64,000 nucleotides of DNA from Corynebacterium endometrii (GCF_004795735.1 NZ_CP039247.1:1798001-1862000), one strand, 5' to 3'. Positions 34,596 through 44,165 are shown, numbered from the stretch's first letter. Notes: generated by a model not told the origin, from the letters alone. Program-made: numbers and translations.

Positions 34596-34952
34596 TGAAA
34601 ATAGTTAAACTTGGTCTTTCTTCTCTAGCCTGCGCATTTACTGCGTTAGGGACTTGCTCTTCGGTGGCTGTCGCTGCAGATAATGCCTTCGCTTCATTGC
34701 AGGCAATCAGTACTGTGCCATGGAATTAATCGCGCCAGCGACCATGAGTCGCGGTCAGAGGTGTGAACATCTGCGGGCAGATAACAGGGCGCTTGGATCA
34801 CGCAATGTGCTGGCGCATTTGCGTATCAGTATGAGTATCAGAGCGCGTTCAAAAAGTTAGGGCGCGCACGCGCAATCGAGCACCAGGACGTGACAATCAC
34901 ATGGGGTAAGGAAGTCGCTCCTGTGACTTCTGCGGCAGCACCAGCTGGTTAG
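34596..34952 (+). pseudogene. Remnant of a small secreted protein gene
   Basis: An ATG (34596) starts a signal-peptide-like sequence (MKIVKLGL, then LACAFTALGT, SSVAVAADNAFA) whose frame is interrupted near the start. About 80 bp further another open piece reads WITQCAGAFAYQYEYQSAFK, KLGRARAIEHQDVTITWGKE and ends APAG at 34950-34952. Together they suggest a decayed exported protein of about 110 residues. I recognise no family. Confidence 0.4.
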
Positions 34953-35005
34953 TTTGTGCCGTTGGTCCATTTCGTCCAATCGATGAAAGTCATTAGTACA
35001 AACAA

Positions 35006-35042
35006 AAGTGACCTTAACTAACTGATCCAGTTAAGGTCACTT
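35006..35042 (-). terminator. Terminator of the duplicated cassette (copy 2)
   Basis: Perfect stem AAGTGACCTTAACT / AGTTAAGGTCACTT; on the minus strand it is followed by TTGTTTG. In copy 1 only the right arm survives (from 18108). Confidence 0.8.
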
Positions 35043-35075
35043 CTCTTACATCATGATTTTACGATTTAATTACGC

Positions 35076-35561
35076 TCAAACCGTAAACGGACGTCCCTCG
35101 TACCGCTCATTATTCTTTTCCTGGAAGGGAGCTAAAAGGTAGCGGCTTTTCCATGGGCAAGGAACTCTCCACAGATAGTAATCATCACCTACATATCCGT
35201 CTTCCCGTAGCACCCCTTCTGTCTCAGGTTGGGGGCGTACAACTCCATTAAACTTTTCGGGGATAAGGGCTCTACGACCTACTGGATCTGTCCACTGAAA
35301 ATCACGTTCCCACCCTTCGTTAAAAGAACACCCATCGAAATAAACTAATACCTCACTAGGCGAACTGAGAGAATGGGAAGCATTCTCTATCGGAATTTCC
35401 TCGTACCAGATATCATGGTCTACCTTTTTCCCTTCATCAATCCATCTGAGGACCTCTTGCTCATCAAAACTGGCACCTGCAAAAACCTGGATTGCTGTAT
35501 CAGGCTTGTCTAGAAAGAAGCGTTTGACGTAGGCGAGATAAATATTAGATATATGCATCAA
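35076..35561 (-). CDS. Acidic hypothetical protein, partner gene of the cassette (copy 2)
   Basis: 161 residues, the intact twin of the gene at 18155-18655, about 93 percent identical by eye. It lacks the five-residue repeat (here KPDTAIQVF) and differs near the end (NERYEGRPFTV). No signal peptide, no recognised domain. It follows the C-terminal fragment of the LGFP-linked protein by 14 bp, because a stop codon truncates that gene earlier than in copy 1. Kept open in both copies while the first gene is broken in both, which fits a protective or independently useful role. Confidence 0.6.
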   Translation of the reverse strand: MMHISNIYLAYVKRFFLDKPDTAIQVFAGASFDEQEVLRWIDEGKKVDHDIWYEEIPIENASHSLSSPSEVLVYFDGCSFNEGWERDFQWTDPVGRRALIPEKFNGVVRPQPETEGVLREDGYVGDDYYLWRVPCPWKSRYLLAPFQEKNNERYEGRPFTV

Positions 35562-35575
35562 CCGAGGCCTATCTT

Positions 35576-35869
35576 TTAAAGGTTGCCAGGAATCTTACAT
35601 TCAACGCGAGCCGGATTACTATATGCCCTCGCATAATAAGTTCCCGTTGAGGTAACAATTGTTCCTTCAGTTACCCCAATAAATGAGGTTTCGACGTCTC
35701 CAATGCAATCTTGTTCCACTTTAAGCGAGCTGTACTGATGTGGAAGCTGCGATTTCTTATCGAATGAATAATGCGGTTTAGTATCTGTACTACTCCTTAA
35801 ATCAGGTGCTTTTTTCCACCATGCATAGTACTTATAGCGCAATGTATTAACGTGGGTCACGCTCAGTAC
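35576..35869 (-). pseudogene. C-terminal fragment of the LGFP-linked secreted protein (copy 2)
   Basis: From the IS border the frame reads VLSVTHVNTLRYKYYAWW, KKAPDLRSSTDTKPHYSFDK, EQDCIGDVETSFIG and STGTYYARAYSNPARVECK, ending IPGNL at a TAA that replaces the CAA of copy 1. The A-run is six long and in frame. The N-terminal half, including CELSLDNPH, is missing because the IS begins here. Confidence 0.6.
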
Positions 35870-35891
35870 TGAAGTGTCCCGGGTTTTGTTC

Positions 35892-36812
35892 CTAGGCTTG
35901 TGCCTTGATTTCCATTATTTCTCGACTGGGGTGGTGTTCCCAAAATTCGGTTTCGACTTCAGCCGGCGTGCGGTAGCCCAGGCTCTGGTGGAGCCTTGAC
36001 TCGTTCCACCAATTCACCCACTCGAACGTCGCGATTTCCACGTCGACGACATCGGCCCACGTTCGCCTATGAATCAGTTCATTCTTGTAGGAGCCGTTGA
36101 CGTTCTCAGCCAAAGTATTGTCATAGGAGTCGCCCACCGTCCCAGTGGACGCTGCGATACCGTGCTCGGCCAAGCGCTCGTTGTAGACGATGCTCACATA
36201 TTGTGAGCCGTGGTCTGAATGGTGAATCAAGCCCGTTGTTTCCTTAGCGCACACGATTGCCTGGTTCAACGCCTGCAGCGGCAAGACTTCGGTGCGCATC
36301 GAATCGGACAGCGCCCATCCGACGATCCTCCGGGAGAATACATCGGTCACGAACGCGGTGTGCACAAAGCCTTTTCGGGTGCGCACGTAGGTAATGTCCG
36401 CCACCCACAGCCGATTGGGGCCAGGGGCCTTAAACTCACGTTTTACCAAGTCAGGGCGATGATCCGGGCCCTTGGGTTTGCGTGTTGTGATTGGTGCCCC
36501 ACCTTTGCCCTTGCCGGACAGTCCAGCACTGCGCATCAGCCGGGCTGTTTGCTCGCGTCCAATGTCAATGCCCTGGCGGCGCAGCACGCGCCACATTTTG
36601 CGAATCCCGTAGACACCGTAGTTTTGTTTATGAACTTCGGTAATGCGCTCTACTAGGGCAGCGTCGCGAAAAGCGCGGGAGCTTAAGCCCCGGGCCTTGG
36701 ATTGGCGGTATCCACGCGAGCTAAGAAAACCGCCTTCGCGATGCGTGTTTAACGTCTGGCAGATGAACTCAACTGAGAAACGATTCCGATGCTCATCGAT
36801 GAATCGGATCAT
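35892..36812 (-). CDS. IS3-family OrfB transposase, copy 2
   Basis: 306 residues, intact. HTH_21 region VYGIRKMWRVLRRQGIDIGR, integrase core with [19 protein letters not shown] and [16 protein letters not shown] giving the full D-D-E triad, C-terminus RLHQSLGYRTPAEVE. Its ATG overlaps the stop of orfA; IS3 elements usually make the active OrfAB fusion by programmed frameshifting in that overlap. Confidence 0.9.
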   Translation of the reverse strand: MIRFIDEHRNRFSVEFICQTLNTHREGGFLSSRGYRQSKARGLSSRAFRDAALVERITEVHKQNYGVYGIRKMWRVLRRQGIDIGREQTARLMRSAGLSGKGKGGAPITTRKPKGPDHRPDLVKREFKAPGPNRLWVADITYVRTRKGFVHTAFVTDVFSRRIVGWALSDSMRTEVLPLQALNQAIVCAKETTGLIHHSDHGSQYVSIVYNERLAEHGIAASTGTVGDSYDNTLAENVNGSYKNELIHRRTWADVVDVEIATFEWVNWWNESRLHQSLGYRTPAEVETEFWEHHPSREIMEIKAQA

Positions 36813-37126
36813 TTCCGACGTTTTGGGTCGAGTTCGGATGCGAAAAAAGCTGAGGCGGCTTTCAACAACTCATTGGTGTCCCGCAGCTCTTGATTCTCTC
36901 GACGCAACCGTGCGTTTTCTGTAGCAAGGTCCTCGGGCATTGATTCCACAACACGTCCTTCGCGACGAGCGGCCTGCGTCCATTGCCTCGCCGTGTGCCA
37001 CGAGACGCCCAGCTTTGGGGCTACTGCCTGGCACGCGGCTTGCATCGACATATTTTCCGCCAAGATGCGGTCTTCCACGAGACGGACCACACGGTCCTTG
37101 GCATCCTGGTCAAATTTTCTTGGCAT
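36809..37126 (-). CDS. IS3-family OrfA, copy 2
   Basis: 105 residues, nearly identical to the copy at 12468-12779. Helix-turn-helix ACQAVAPKLGVSWHTARQW and coil ENARLRRENQELRDTNELLK. Ends DPKRRK in the overlap with orfB. Confidence 0.9.
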   Translation of the reverse strand: MPRKFDQDAKDRVVRLVEDRILAENMSMQAACQAVAPKLGVSWHTARQWTQAARREGRVVESMPEDLATENARLRRENQELRDTNELLKAASAFFASELDPKRRK

Positions 37127-37176
37127 ATTCCAGATTTTCCCATCTACTCAAACGGAACAAAACCTGGGACACTTCA

Positions 37177-37434
37177 GATTGATGTTATGAAGCTCAATAT
37201 GCATCCAGCAAGTAGGAAACCGCTAATCTGCAAGTGAGTAGCCCAATTCCCACCGCCGCCTGAAGCAACGAGAAAAATAGTAAACGTTATAGCAGCTAGG
37301 CAATGGACGGCAAGACGACTATGTGCACGTAGCCTCTGATTCCTTGGCCATACATTTCCAAGGAACCAGCTCACTACTGTAAGAATAAGATAGAAAATTA
37401 TTCCAACTAGTATTCCAGGAACTATATAGAGCAT
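37177..37434 (-). pseudogene. Small membrane protein, 3' end cut off by an IS
   Basis: 86 codons: MLYIVPGILVGIIFYLILTV, SWFLGNVWPRNQRLRAHSRL, AVHCLAAITFTIFLVASG, ISGFLLAGCILSFITSI, with three membrane helices. The TGA that ends it belongs to the tip of the IS3-group element, so the natural C-terminus is lost. No family recognised. Confidence 0.5.
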
Positions 37435-37509
37435 GGTTTCCCTTCTTCAGCGGAGAGTTTTGACTCTAGTTAGCAAAGAATATATTTCCTAAGCTGTCTT
37501 CTGGACCCA

Positions 37510-38238
37510 TTAATTAGGGTTGATTGGCTCTTGAGTAGAACTATTCTTGGGTTCTGTGATAGCTGCCCGGTATAAAAGTGAGCGCAGACGCCTGGCAACG
37601 GCCGGGCTGGTTGCAGTTTCTACCGCGAGAACAAGCAAGCCGCCCGCCTCGTGGGCTAAATACCGCCACCACGCCGCCTGCGGGAAGCGCTGGGGGCACG
37701 TGCGCGTGGGGCTCACGCGAGCGTTCAAACCGGCTTTTCGCGCCAGCAAGTACGTACGGGGGACGTGAAGCGGATCCGTGACGATAGTGACCCGAGCGGG
37801 GGTACGACTGCCCCTTCTGCGGCGCCTGCTTTGGCCGGTTCCACCGTGGCCGGAGCTAAGCTCGGGAAACTCATGGGCCACAGCGGCTAAAGATTCTGCG
37901 GTGTCATTTCCCAGGGATACGGCGCGGACTCGACCGGGGCCTACCGGGACGAATGAGACTCCAGCACCAGGCTGGGAACTATCGAGCGGGGGCGCATCCA
38001 GGAGGTACTCGCGGGAGACCTCCGCCTCCGTAAACCTATCCCCTGGCAGCCTGCCGCCCACGGTAATAATCAAGGCGGATGGGTGGCGCGCGGCCAGGAT
38101 GCGCGCGTGATCCAAACGCGCAGCAAGGACGCGGGAGGCACGGCCGTCATACTGGGCGGCGCCCAGGACGATGATGGCTTTAGGCTGCTGGGTGCAAAGA
38201 AACGAGCTAGTCACCCGCGGGGAAGGTAGGAGCTTCAT
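37510..38238 (-). CDS. YdcF-like (DUF218) protein
   Basis: 242 residues from the ATG at 38238 (MKLLPSPRVTSSF). The DUF218 core is clear: AIIVLGAAQYDGRASRVLAA, RLDHARILAARHPSALIITV, GNDTAESLAAVA, VTIVTDPLHVPRTYLLARKAG. Family members (YdcF, SanA) bind nucleotides such as S-adenosylmethionine and act near the envelope; here no membrane helix precedes the domain. An unusual basic insertion (QSRRRRRGSRTPAR) sits before the last strand. Divergent from the TPM-domain gene with very little space, so the two promoters overlap. Confidence 0.75.
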   Translation of the reverse strand: MKLLPSPRVTSSFLCTQQPKAIIVLGAAQYDGRASRVLAARLDHARILAARHPSALIITVGGRLPGDRFTEAEVSREYLLDAPPLDSSQPGAGVSFVPVGPGRVRAVSLGNDTAESLAAVAHEFPELSSGHGGTGQSRRRRRGSRTPARVTIVTDPLHVPRTYLLARKAGLNARVSPTRTCPQRFPQAAWWRYLAHEAGGLLVLAVETATSPAVARRLRSLLYRAAITEPKNSSTQEPINPN

Positions 38239-38276
38239 AGGGGCCAAGTATGCCAGCGAACGGTATTGTGGTGAGC

Positions 38277-40271
38277 ATGACAAAGAGGACTTTTGCACGC
38301 AACGTAGTAGCAGCCGCCATGCTGGCTGGCGCCGGCACCGCCGTAGCGGCGCCGCTGGTAAGCGCACAGGTTCTGGCCCCGGCGGAGGTCAGGGACCGCG
38401 TGACGGATGAATCCGGGGTGCTAAGCAGGGCGCAGGCGGAGGAACTCAATGCAAAGATTACTCAGATCCAGAGCGAAACCCAGCGCATCCTCTATGTGGT
38501 TTACGTGCCAAGTTTCGGCGGGCAGGATGCCGAATCCTTCGCGCGGTCCATTGTGAACTCCCGCGGGGAGAATACCGCGGCGTTGGTCGTTGCCACGGAT
38601 GACCGCTTGGGCGGTGTCTTCACCGGCAGTCAGTGGTCCAACAGTGAGCGCGAGGCCATGTGGGATGCCGCATACAGCTCCCTGGCCGGCGGCGACTGGG
38701 GCGCGGCGGGTCTGGCCGCGGCGGATGCGGCATTGGGCAATGGCTCCGGCGCGGGCGCAAACGGCGGGTCAGGCGGGGGCGCTGGCTGGCTGGCCGCTGG
38801 CGGCGCCGCAGTAGTCGCCGCCGGTGGCGGCATTTGGGCCGTAAACCGCCGGAAGACGAAGAAAAACCAAAAAGAGGTCCTAGAATCCGCGCGTCAGATC
38901 GAACCGGGAAACACCGGGCGTTTGGCCTCCCTAGACTTGGACACCTTAGACAAGTTGGCGCATGAGGAATTATCCTCCACGGATGAGTCCATCCGCCGCG
39001 GCAAGGAAGAATTAGACATTGCCATCGCGGAATTCGGTCCCGAGCGGGCGCGGCCATTTATCAAGGCAATGAACCACTCCACCACCACGCTTCAGCGCGC
39101 GTTTAGCATCCGCCAGCAACTTGACGACGCCATCCCCGAGTCCCCAGAGCAACGCCGCCAGATGCTGGTTGAGATTGTCTCCTCCTGCGGCAAGGCGGAC
39201 GATGCGCTTGACGCGCAGGCAACCCAATTCGCCGAAATGCGCAATTTGCTGGTCAATGCCTCCTCTACCCTTGACGAGCTCACGCAGCGCACCGTGGATC
39301 TGCGTGCCCGCCTGCCACTCGCCGAGCAGACGCTGGGCGAACTGACGTCCCGCTACGCCGAGTCCATGTTGCGCTCCGTGGCCGATAACGCCGAGATGGC
39401 CAAAGTCTCCTTGGAGGAGGCAGAACGCAACATCGAAACCGGCCGCGGGCTTCTGACCAAGCCCGCCGGCGAGCAGGGCGGCCTGGTTGGCGCAATTCGA
39501 GATGCAGAGCGCGCCGCGGAGCTAACGGACAAGTTGCTCAGCGGCATCGAACACGCGGAAACCAATATCGGCGAGGCGAAGGCCACCTTGGCCGCGCTCA
39601 TTGCCGAGGTTGACGGCGAGATTAATGAAGCCCGCGAGCTCGAGGGCGCGGGCAAGGCCAACGGTACCGACGCTGACTGGGCGCAGCTCGAAGACGTGGT
39701 ATCACGTGCGGAAACCGCCGTGGCCGAGGCCCGGAGCAACGGCGAAACCGACCCTCTAGGCAGCCACACCGCCCTGACTACCATTGATTCCGAGTTGGAT
39801 GACCAGCTCGACCGCGTGCGCGCAAAGACCGCGGACCGCGCCCGCGCGCTGGAAATGCACCGCCAGCAGATGAGCTCCGCCCAGTCCCAGATCCAGCAGG
39901 CGGAGGACGTTATCGCCTCCCGTGGGCGCATCATTGGCGCCACGGCACGCACGAAACTGGCCACCGCAAAGCGCGGACTGGCCATGGCCATGCAGACCCA
40001 GGGGTCCGATATCCGTTTGGCTACCGAGTACGCGCGCCAGGCCACCCAGAATGCGCAAAGCGCACTTCACTTCGCCCACACCGATATCGAGCATTACCGC
40101 AGCCAGCAGCGCGCGCGCCAGCGCGCTAGCACCGGTGGAGATTTGATTACCGGCATGGTGCTTGGCTCCATCCTCGGCGGCGGTGGCGGCTTCGGCGGCG
40201 GCTTCGGTGGTGGTGGCGGCGGCTTTAGCGGCGGCGGTGGCGGCGGAGGGTTCACCGGCGGTGCTTTCTAG
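38277..40271 (+). CDS. Secreted TPM-domain (YgcG-like) protein with coiled coil and Gly-rich tail
   Basis: 664 residues from ATG 38277. Signal peptide (AAAMLAGAGTAVAAPLVSAQ), TPM domain (VRDRVTDESGVLSRAQAEEL to SLAGGDWGAAGLAAAD, residues about 30-150), a Gly/Ser linker, one membrane helix (WLAAGGAAVVAAGGGIWAV, near 180) and then about 430 residues of Glu/Ala/Arg-rich helix predicted to form coiled coils inside the cell. The last 35 residues are almost pure glycine with Phe and Ser (GGGFGGGFGGGGGGFSGGGG), as in many YgcG proteins. The function in corynebacteria is not known; family members help assemble membrane complexes. Confidence 0.85.
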   Translation: MTKRTFARNVVAAAMLAGAGTAVAAPLVSAQVLAPAEVRDRVTDESGVLSRAQAEELNAKITQIQSETQRILYVVYVPSFGGQDAESFARSIVNSRGENTAALVVATDDRLGGVFTGSQWSNSEREAMWDAAYSSLAGGDWGAAGLAAADAALGNGSGAGANGGSGGGAGWLAAGGAAVVAAGGGIWAVNRRKTKKNQKEVLESARQIEPGNTGRLASLDLDTLDKLAHEELSSTDESIRRGKEELDIAIAEFGPERARPFIKAMNHSTTTLQRAFSIRQQLDDAIPESPEQRRQMLVEIVSSCGKADDALDAQATQFAEMRNLLVNASSTLDELTQRTVDLRARLPLAEQTLGELTSRYAESMLRSVADNAEMAKVSLEEAERNIETGRGLLTKPAGEQGGLVGAIRDAERAAELTDKLLSGIEHAETNIGEAKATLAALIAEVDGEINEARELEGAGKANGTDADWAQLEDVVSRAETAVAEARSNGETDPLGSHTALTTIDSELDDQLDRVRAKTADRARALEMHRQQMSSAQSQIQQAEDVIASRGRIIGATARTKLATAKRGLAMAMQTQGSDIRLATEYARQATQNAQSALHFAHTDIEHYRSQQRARQRASTGGDLITGMVLGSILGGGGGFGGGFGGGGGGFSGGGGGGGFTGGAF

Positions 40272-40426
40272 CTAGCTTGGGCCCGGGCCGGTGTCTTTTC
40301 CACGGCGCTGGCCCTAAAGCTATGTCCAAGGCACGGCGGCTGGATTCGTTTGAGGGAAGGTATACAAACCACCCCGCGGGCAGCTCCTCTACCCGCAGGG
40401 CGTATGGACGTACCAGTAACGCTCGA

Positions 40427-40945
40427 TTAGATACGCACGGCTGTTGCGCCCTTGCCGTCAATCTGGTCCACGGCCAGGGCAATCAGCGCGATGGCCTCGG
40501 TGCTGGGGGCTTGCCCGGCGTCGGTGAACTCGATGCGCACTTCCCCATCACCGTGCACGCGAATGAACCCAATCGGCTCATCGTACTTCTGCTGCCCGCC
40601 GCTGTCCTTGCGGGTGATGATCCGGTCCCTACCGTGGCCCGTGCGGCGTACTCGGGTCAGCGCCAGGGTGGCCTCGGGGGTCTCGCATTCCAGCTCGTTA
40701 ACGCTAAACGTGGTCTGCCGGATGGCCAGCGGGCCCGGGGTAGCCTTGAGGCCGAACTTCATTAGGGATCCGGCCTTTGCTACGTGCCACAGGCCGGCCT
40801 CGGTAGTGATAGTGGCGTGAGGCCGCGAGAGCTGCGCCACGGTGTTTTCAGCCGCATCCATCAACCGGCCACCGCGGAAGGTCCACAGCGCCCCCGGCGG
40901 GGTGGGCTCCGGAGCGGAGCCGGTGGTAAAGGGATCACTGCTCAT
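40427..40945 (-). CDS. Hypothetical protein, paralogue of the next gene
   Basis: 172 residues from ATG 40945 (GAAAGAAG site upstream). Segments TFRGGRLMDAAENTVAQLSR, LWHVAKAGSLMKFGLKA and IRVHGDGEVRIEFTDAGQ, ending ALIALAVDQIDGKGATAVRI. The arrangement of short strands resembles tubby-like (LURP-one-related) beta barrels, as does its neighbour, but without the C-terminal membrane helix. Function unknown. Confidence 0.65.
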   Translation of the reverse strand: MSSDPFTTGSAPEPTPPGALWTFRGGRLMDAAENTVAQLSRPHATITTEAGLWHVAKAGSLMKFGLKATPGPLAIRQTTFSVNELECETPEATLALTRVRRTGHGRDRIITRKDSGGQQKYDEPIGFIRVHGDGEVRIEFTDAGQAPSTEAIALIALAVDQIDGKGATAVRI

Positions 40946-41015
40946 CGCTTCGCTTCTTTCTTGTCTGTGGCGCGTTGGCAAGACGCACAATTGGAGTTCG
41001 GACTGGGGGCTTGGC

Positions 41016-41525
41016 CTAGGTGAAGAATGTCACCACGGCGGCCAAGGTGCACAGCCCCATGCCCACGATGACGGCCATAGCGGTGTTGTTCAGGCGGTTT
41101 TCTAGAATGGTGCGAACAAACCAGGACAGCGCCGCGGCGGTCTCGACCGGCAATGGGGTCTCGGGCTGCTCGAATTCCAAAATCGCGGCACGCACGCCGT
41201 TATTAGTGCCGGTAAACTGGCCAACCTTGTTGGACTGAGCGTCATCAATAATCCAGTTCGCCCCCTGCTCATTGATGAAGGTAAACAACTGGCCGTCCAC
41301 GTTGGCCTCGAGGCGCTTTGCGCGGCGCAGGTTGCCCTTGATGTTAAAGACCCGGCCGTCCTCGGCGGTAGCGGTAGCGCCTTCCTTTTCATCTACCTCT
41401 AGCCGCCAGGCAAGACCGTCCACCTCGGCGGAATCCTCGTGGAACGTACCGATAACCTCAGGGCCTTCACCGACTAAGAGTCGCGGATGGTCACGGTCGG
41501 TACGGTCCCAGCTGGTGTAATGCAT
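41016..41525 (-). CDS. Hypothetical membrane-anchored protein with tubby-like barrel
   Basis: 169 residues from ATG 41525 (a longer frame upstream to 41660 reads unlike protein). Strand-rich N-terminal domain (HPRLLVGEGPEVIGTFHED, DGRVFNIKGNLRRAKRLEAN, FINEQGANWIIDDAQSNKVG) followed by one C-terminal membrane helix (MAVIVGMGLCTLAAVVTFF). It resembles the paralogue at 40427-40945, which it precedes by about 70 bp in the same direction. Function unknown. Confidence 0.65.
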   Translation of the reverse strand: MHYTSWDRTDRDHPRLLVGEGPEVIGTFHEDSAEVDGLAWRLEVDEKEGATATAEDGRVFNIKGNLRRAKRLEANVDGQLFTFINEQGANWIIDDAQSNKVGQFTGTNNGVRAAILEFEQPETPLPVETAAALSWFVRTILENRLNNTAMAVIVGMGLCTLAAVVTFFT

Positions 41526-41706
41526 AAAACGGAATCCTTTAATGGGGTCGAATCGGCTAATTTTTCTCTGCCACCAATATAGTGCACCGCGCCGCCCGGA
41601 TAGGGCGTGCGGTGCGGAGGGGGCGGGTAAAGCAAAACGGTGACCGCCTGGGGCGGTCACCGTTTGAAAGTGAGGATGGCCTGAGGTTTTAAGCTACTTC
41701 GCTTCC

Positions 41707-43086
41707 CTAGCAGCCGGCGAGGCGTGCAGCCAGGTATTCCTGCAGCTCGGCCAGTGGAACGCGCTCCTGCTCCATGGTGTCGCGCTCGCGTACAGTAACG
41801 GCCTGGTCCTCCAGGGAATCGAAATCGTAGGTCACGCAGAATGGGGTGCCGATCTCATCCTGACGGCGGTAGCGGCGGCCAATGGCACCTGAGGTGTCAA
41901 AGTCCACGTTCCAGAAGCCGCGCAGCTTCTGAGCCAACTCCTTTGCAGGAACGGACAGCTCCTCCTTCTTCGATAGTGGCAAAACGGCGACCTTAATCGG
42001 GGCGAGGCGGCGGTCTAGCTTGAGCACGACGCGCTTGTCCGTACCGCCCTTGGAATTAGGGGCCTCCTCCTCGTGGTAGGCATCCACTAGGAACGCCATC
42101 ATGGAACGCCCCAGGCCAGCGGCGGGCTCGATCACGTAAGGAGTCCAACGCTCCTCTTCCTGCTGATCGTAGTAAGACAGATCCTCGCCGGAACCCTCAG
42201 AGTGAACGCGCAGGTCGTAATCGGTACGGTTGGCAACGCCCTCAAGCTCGCCCCACTTGGAACCGGTGAAACCGAAGGCGTATTCCACGTCAACGGTGCG
42301 CTTGGAGTAGTGAGACAGCTTCTCCTTTGGGTGCTCGTACAGGCGTAGGTTCTCTTTCTTGATGCCCAGATCCACGTACCAATTGAAGCGGTCATCAATC
42401 CAGTACTGGTGCCACTCTTCATCCGTGCCAGGCTTGACGAAGAACTCCATCTCCATCTGCTCAAACTCACGGGTACGGAAGATGAAATTGCCCGGGGTGA
42501 TCTCATTACGGAAAGACTTACCAATGTTCGCGATGCCGAATGGTGGCTTCATGCGGGCGGAAGTCATTACATTCTTGAAGTTCACGAAGATACCCTGGGC
42601 GGTCTCAGGACGCAGGTAATGCAGCCCTTCCTCATCATCGACGGGGCCCAGGTAGGTCTTGAGCAGGCCCGAGAACGGCTTAGGCTCAGTCCAATTACCA
42701 GGCTGGCCGGTCTCCGGGTCATTGATGTCAGCCAAGCCATTTTCGGGCTCATGGCCGTGCTTTTCCTCGTACGCCTCGATGAGGTGGTCCGCACGGTAGC
42801 GCTTGCCGGTGTGCAGGGACTGCACCAGTGGGTCGGTAAAGACCTCAACGTGGCCGGAGGAAACCCAGGTCTGGCGAGGAAGAATGATGGAGGAGTCAAT
42901 ACCCACTACGTCATCACGGGACTGCACCATGTGGCGCCACCACTGGCGCTTGATGTTTTCCTTGAGTTCTACGCCCAGGGGGCCGTAATCCCAGGCGGAA
43001 CGGGAACCACCGTAGATTTCACCTGCCTGGTACACCAGGCCGCGGCGCTTACATAGTGAAACAACGGTATCGATGACAGATGCCAT
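41707..43086 (-). CDS. glyQS: Glycyl-tRNA synthetase, single-chain class II
   Basis: 459 residues. Class II motifs are visible: [17 protein letters not shown] at the N-terminus, [14 protein letters not shown] then [19 protein letters not shown] and [12 protein letters not shown] (motif 2), and [16 protein letters not shown] (motif 3 region). C-terminal anticodon-binding domain [18 protein letters not shown]. Charges tRNA-Gly in the cytoplasm. Next to the zinc regulators, as in other corynebacteria. Confidence 0.97.
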   Translation of the reverse strand: MASVIDTVVSLCKRRGLVYQAGEIYGGSRSAWDYGPLGVELKENIKRQWWRHMVQSRDDVVGIDSSIILPRQTWVSSGHVEVFTDPLVQSLHTGKRYRADHLIEAYEEKHGHEPENGLADINDPETGQPGNWTEPKPFSGLLKTYLGPVDDEEGLHYLRPETAQGIFVNFKNVMTSARMKPPFGIANIGKSFRNEITPGNFIFRTREFEQMEMEFFVKPGTDEEWHQYWIDDRFNWYVDLGIKKENLRLYEHPKEKLSHYSKRTVDVEYAFGFTGSKWGELEGVANRTDYDLRVHSEGSGEDLSYYDQQEEERWTPYVIEPAAGLGRSMMAFLVDAYHEEEAPNSKGGTDKRVVLKLDRRLAPIKVAVLPLSKKEELSVPAKELAQKLRGFWNVDFDTSGAIGRRYRRQDEIGTPFCVTYDFDSLEDQAVTVRERDTMEQERVPLAELQEYLAARLAGC

Positions 43087-43862
43087 GGTTAAAAGGACTC
43101 CTCTGGTGGGGTATTAAGTCTTTGCGAAAGCCAAGTGCCTACCGCCACGCGGTACACACAAGTGGCTCCAGTGTAGCGGGCCAACCGCCGTAGGTCATGT
43201 TATGGCCTAGGAATTAAGGCCGGACTGTTTTCTACCGCGATTGGTTGGCAACGGCCAAGGTAGGCGGCACGGCGCACCCATGAACACGGGGTGTAGTGAC
43301 TCGCCGCTAGCCACCTCTGGGAATGCGAAAACCGCAGCGCAACGAGACATGATGTCCTTTAAGACGTGATGTCTATCAGTAGCGTGACGGCGGCGAGCAC
43401 TCTTCGCGAGACTTAGACCACGTGGCTTGGGCATTGACCTAACCAGCGCCGACTCGGCAACTTGAAGGAAAGTGGGGGTCAACTTCTCAGAGAACCCGCA
43501 CGTTGATACACATGTCAGCAAGGAAATGTGGGCAAAATTACAGCCCGGCCACCCATGCGCTATTAAGCATGGTAAAAGGAAAAAATGGGTGGCCAGACGA
43601 GCCGCAGTAACACCTTTTACGCCAAACCGCTTTAGAAAAGTTTTCCCAATTAGTATAGCTTTGAGGATCCACGCTCGAGGTGTGGAAATTGTAAAGTTAA
43701 CAACGTTATCGGCCTAGCGAGTTTACCCCAAAGTTTGACCTTAATCCCGCTTGAGGAAGATACAGAAATGTAGACAAGCGTCTAGAACTCGTGGTGATGG
43801 TGCCATGTACGCCCTATCCGCAAAAAGCGCGTCGATGACCCAACAGAAAGTGGATCCATTAG
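43087..43862. other. Long intergenic region, no gene recognised
   Basis: About 780 bp between glyQS and the ArsR gene. No open frame reads like protein. One strong inverted repeat, TGGCCACCCAT at 43545-43556 and ATGGGTGGCCA at 43585-43595, encloses a second one (CCATGC/GCATGG). AT content rises after 43600. Large for this genome; an unannotated RNA is possible. Confidence 0.4.
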
Positions 43863-44165
43863 ATGGGCAGAACCCAGCGCAACCAGACTGATGCCATGCT
43901 TCGCATCATCGCCGCTCTCGATTCGCCACTTCGCCTTCGCATCATCGAGCTGCTCGCAGATGAGGAACACCCAGTCCACGAACTAGTAGCCAAGCTGGGC
44001 CAATCCCAGCCGCTGGTCAGCCAGCACCTTCGCGTGCTGAAGATGGCGGGCCTGATCAAAGGCCACCGCACCGGGCGCAAGGTAACCTACGCCTTAGTCG
44101 ACCATGAAATCCTCGAAATTATTGGCAGCCTCAAAAAACTCACCTGCCGGATATCCGGCGAATAG
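43863..44165 (+). CDS. znr: ArsR/SmtB-family regulator, zinc-related by context
   Basis: 100 residues. Winged helix of the ArsR family: ALDSPLRLRIIELLADEEHP, VHELVAKLGQSQPLVSQHLR (recognition helix), VLKMAGLIKGHRTGRKVTYA. The usual alpha-5 metal residues are partly visible (DHEILEIIG). In C. glutamicum the gene in this place, before zur, is the zinc-responsive repressor znr; assignment here rests on position and family. It starts possibly at 43896 (MLRIIAALDS). About 190 bp separate it from zur. Confidence 0.8.
   Translation: MGRTQRNQTDAMLRIIAALDSPLRLRIIELLADEEHPVHELVAKLGQSQPLVSQHLRVLKMAGLIKGHRTGRKVTYALVDHEILEIIGSLKKLTCRISGE

Larger units (their letters stand above)
35025..35869 (-). repeat. 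Duplicated cassette, copy 2 (partner at 18104-18965)
   Basis: About 845 bp nearly identical to copy 1. It ends exactly at the IS3-group element at 35870, so its 5' side (LGFP part) is missing. Confidence 0.85.
35870..37176 (-). mobile_element. IS3-family element, type 1, copy 2 (apparently intact)
   Basis: 1307 bp, ends TGAAGTGTCCC and its inverted partner, with intact orfA and orfB overlapping by ATGA. It separates the cassette copy 2 from a small membrane protein gene and truncates both. No target duplication visible. Confidence 0.9.

Noticed and set aside
43207..43521. 104-codon minus-strand ORF between glyQS and znr
   Set aside because: No recognisable segment, biased composition, no ribosome-binding site.
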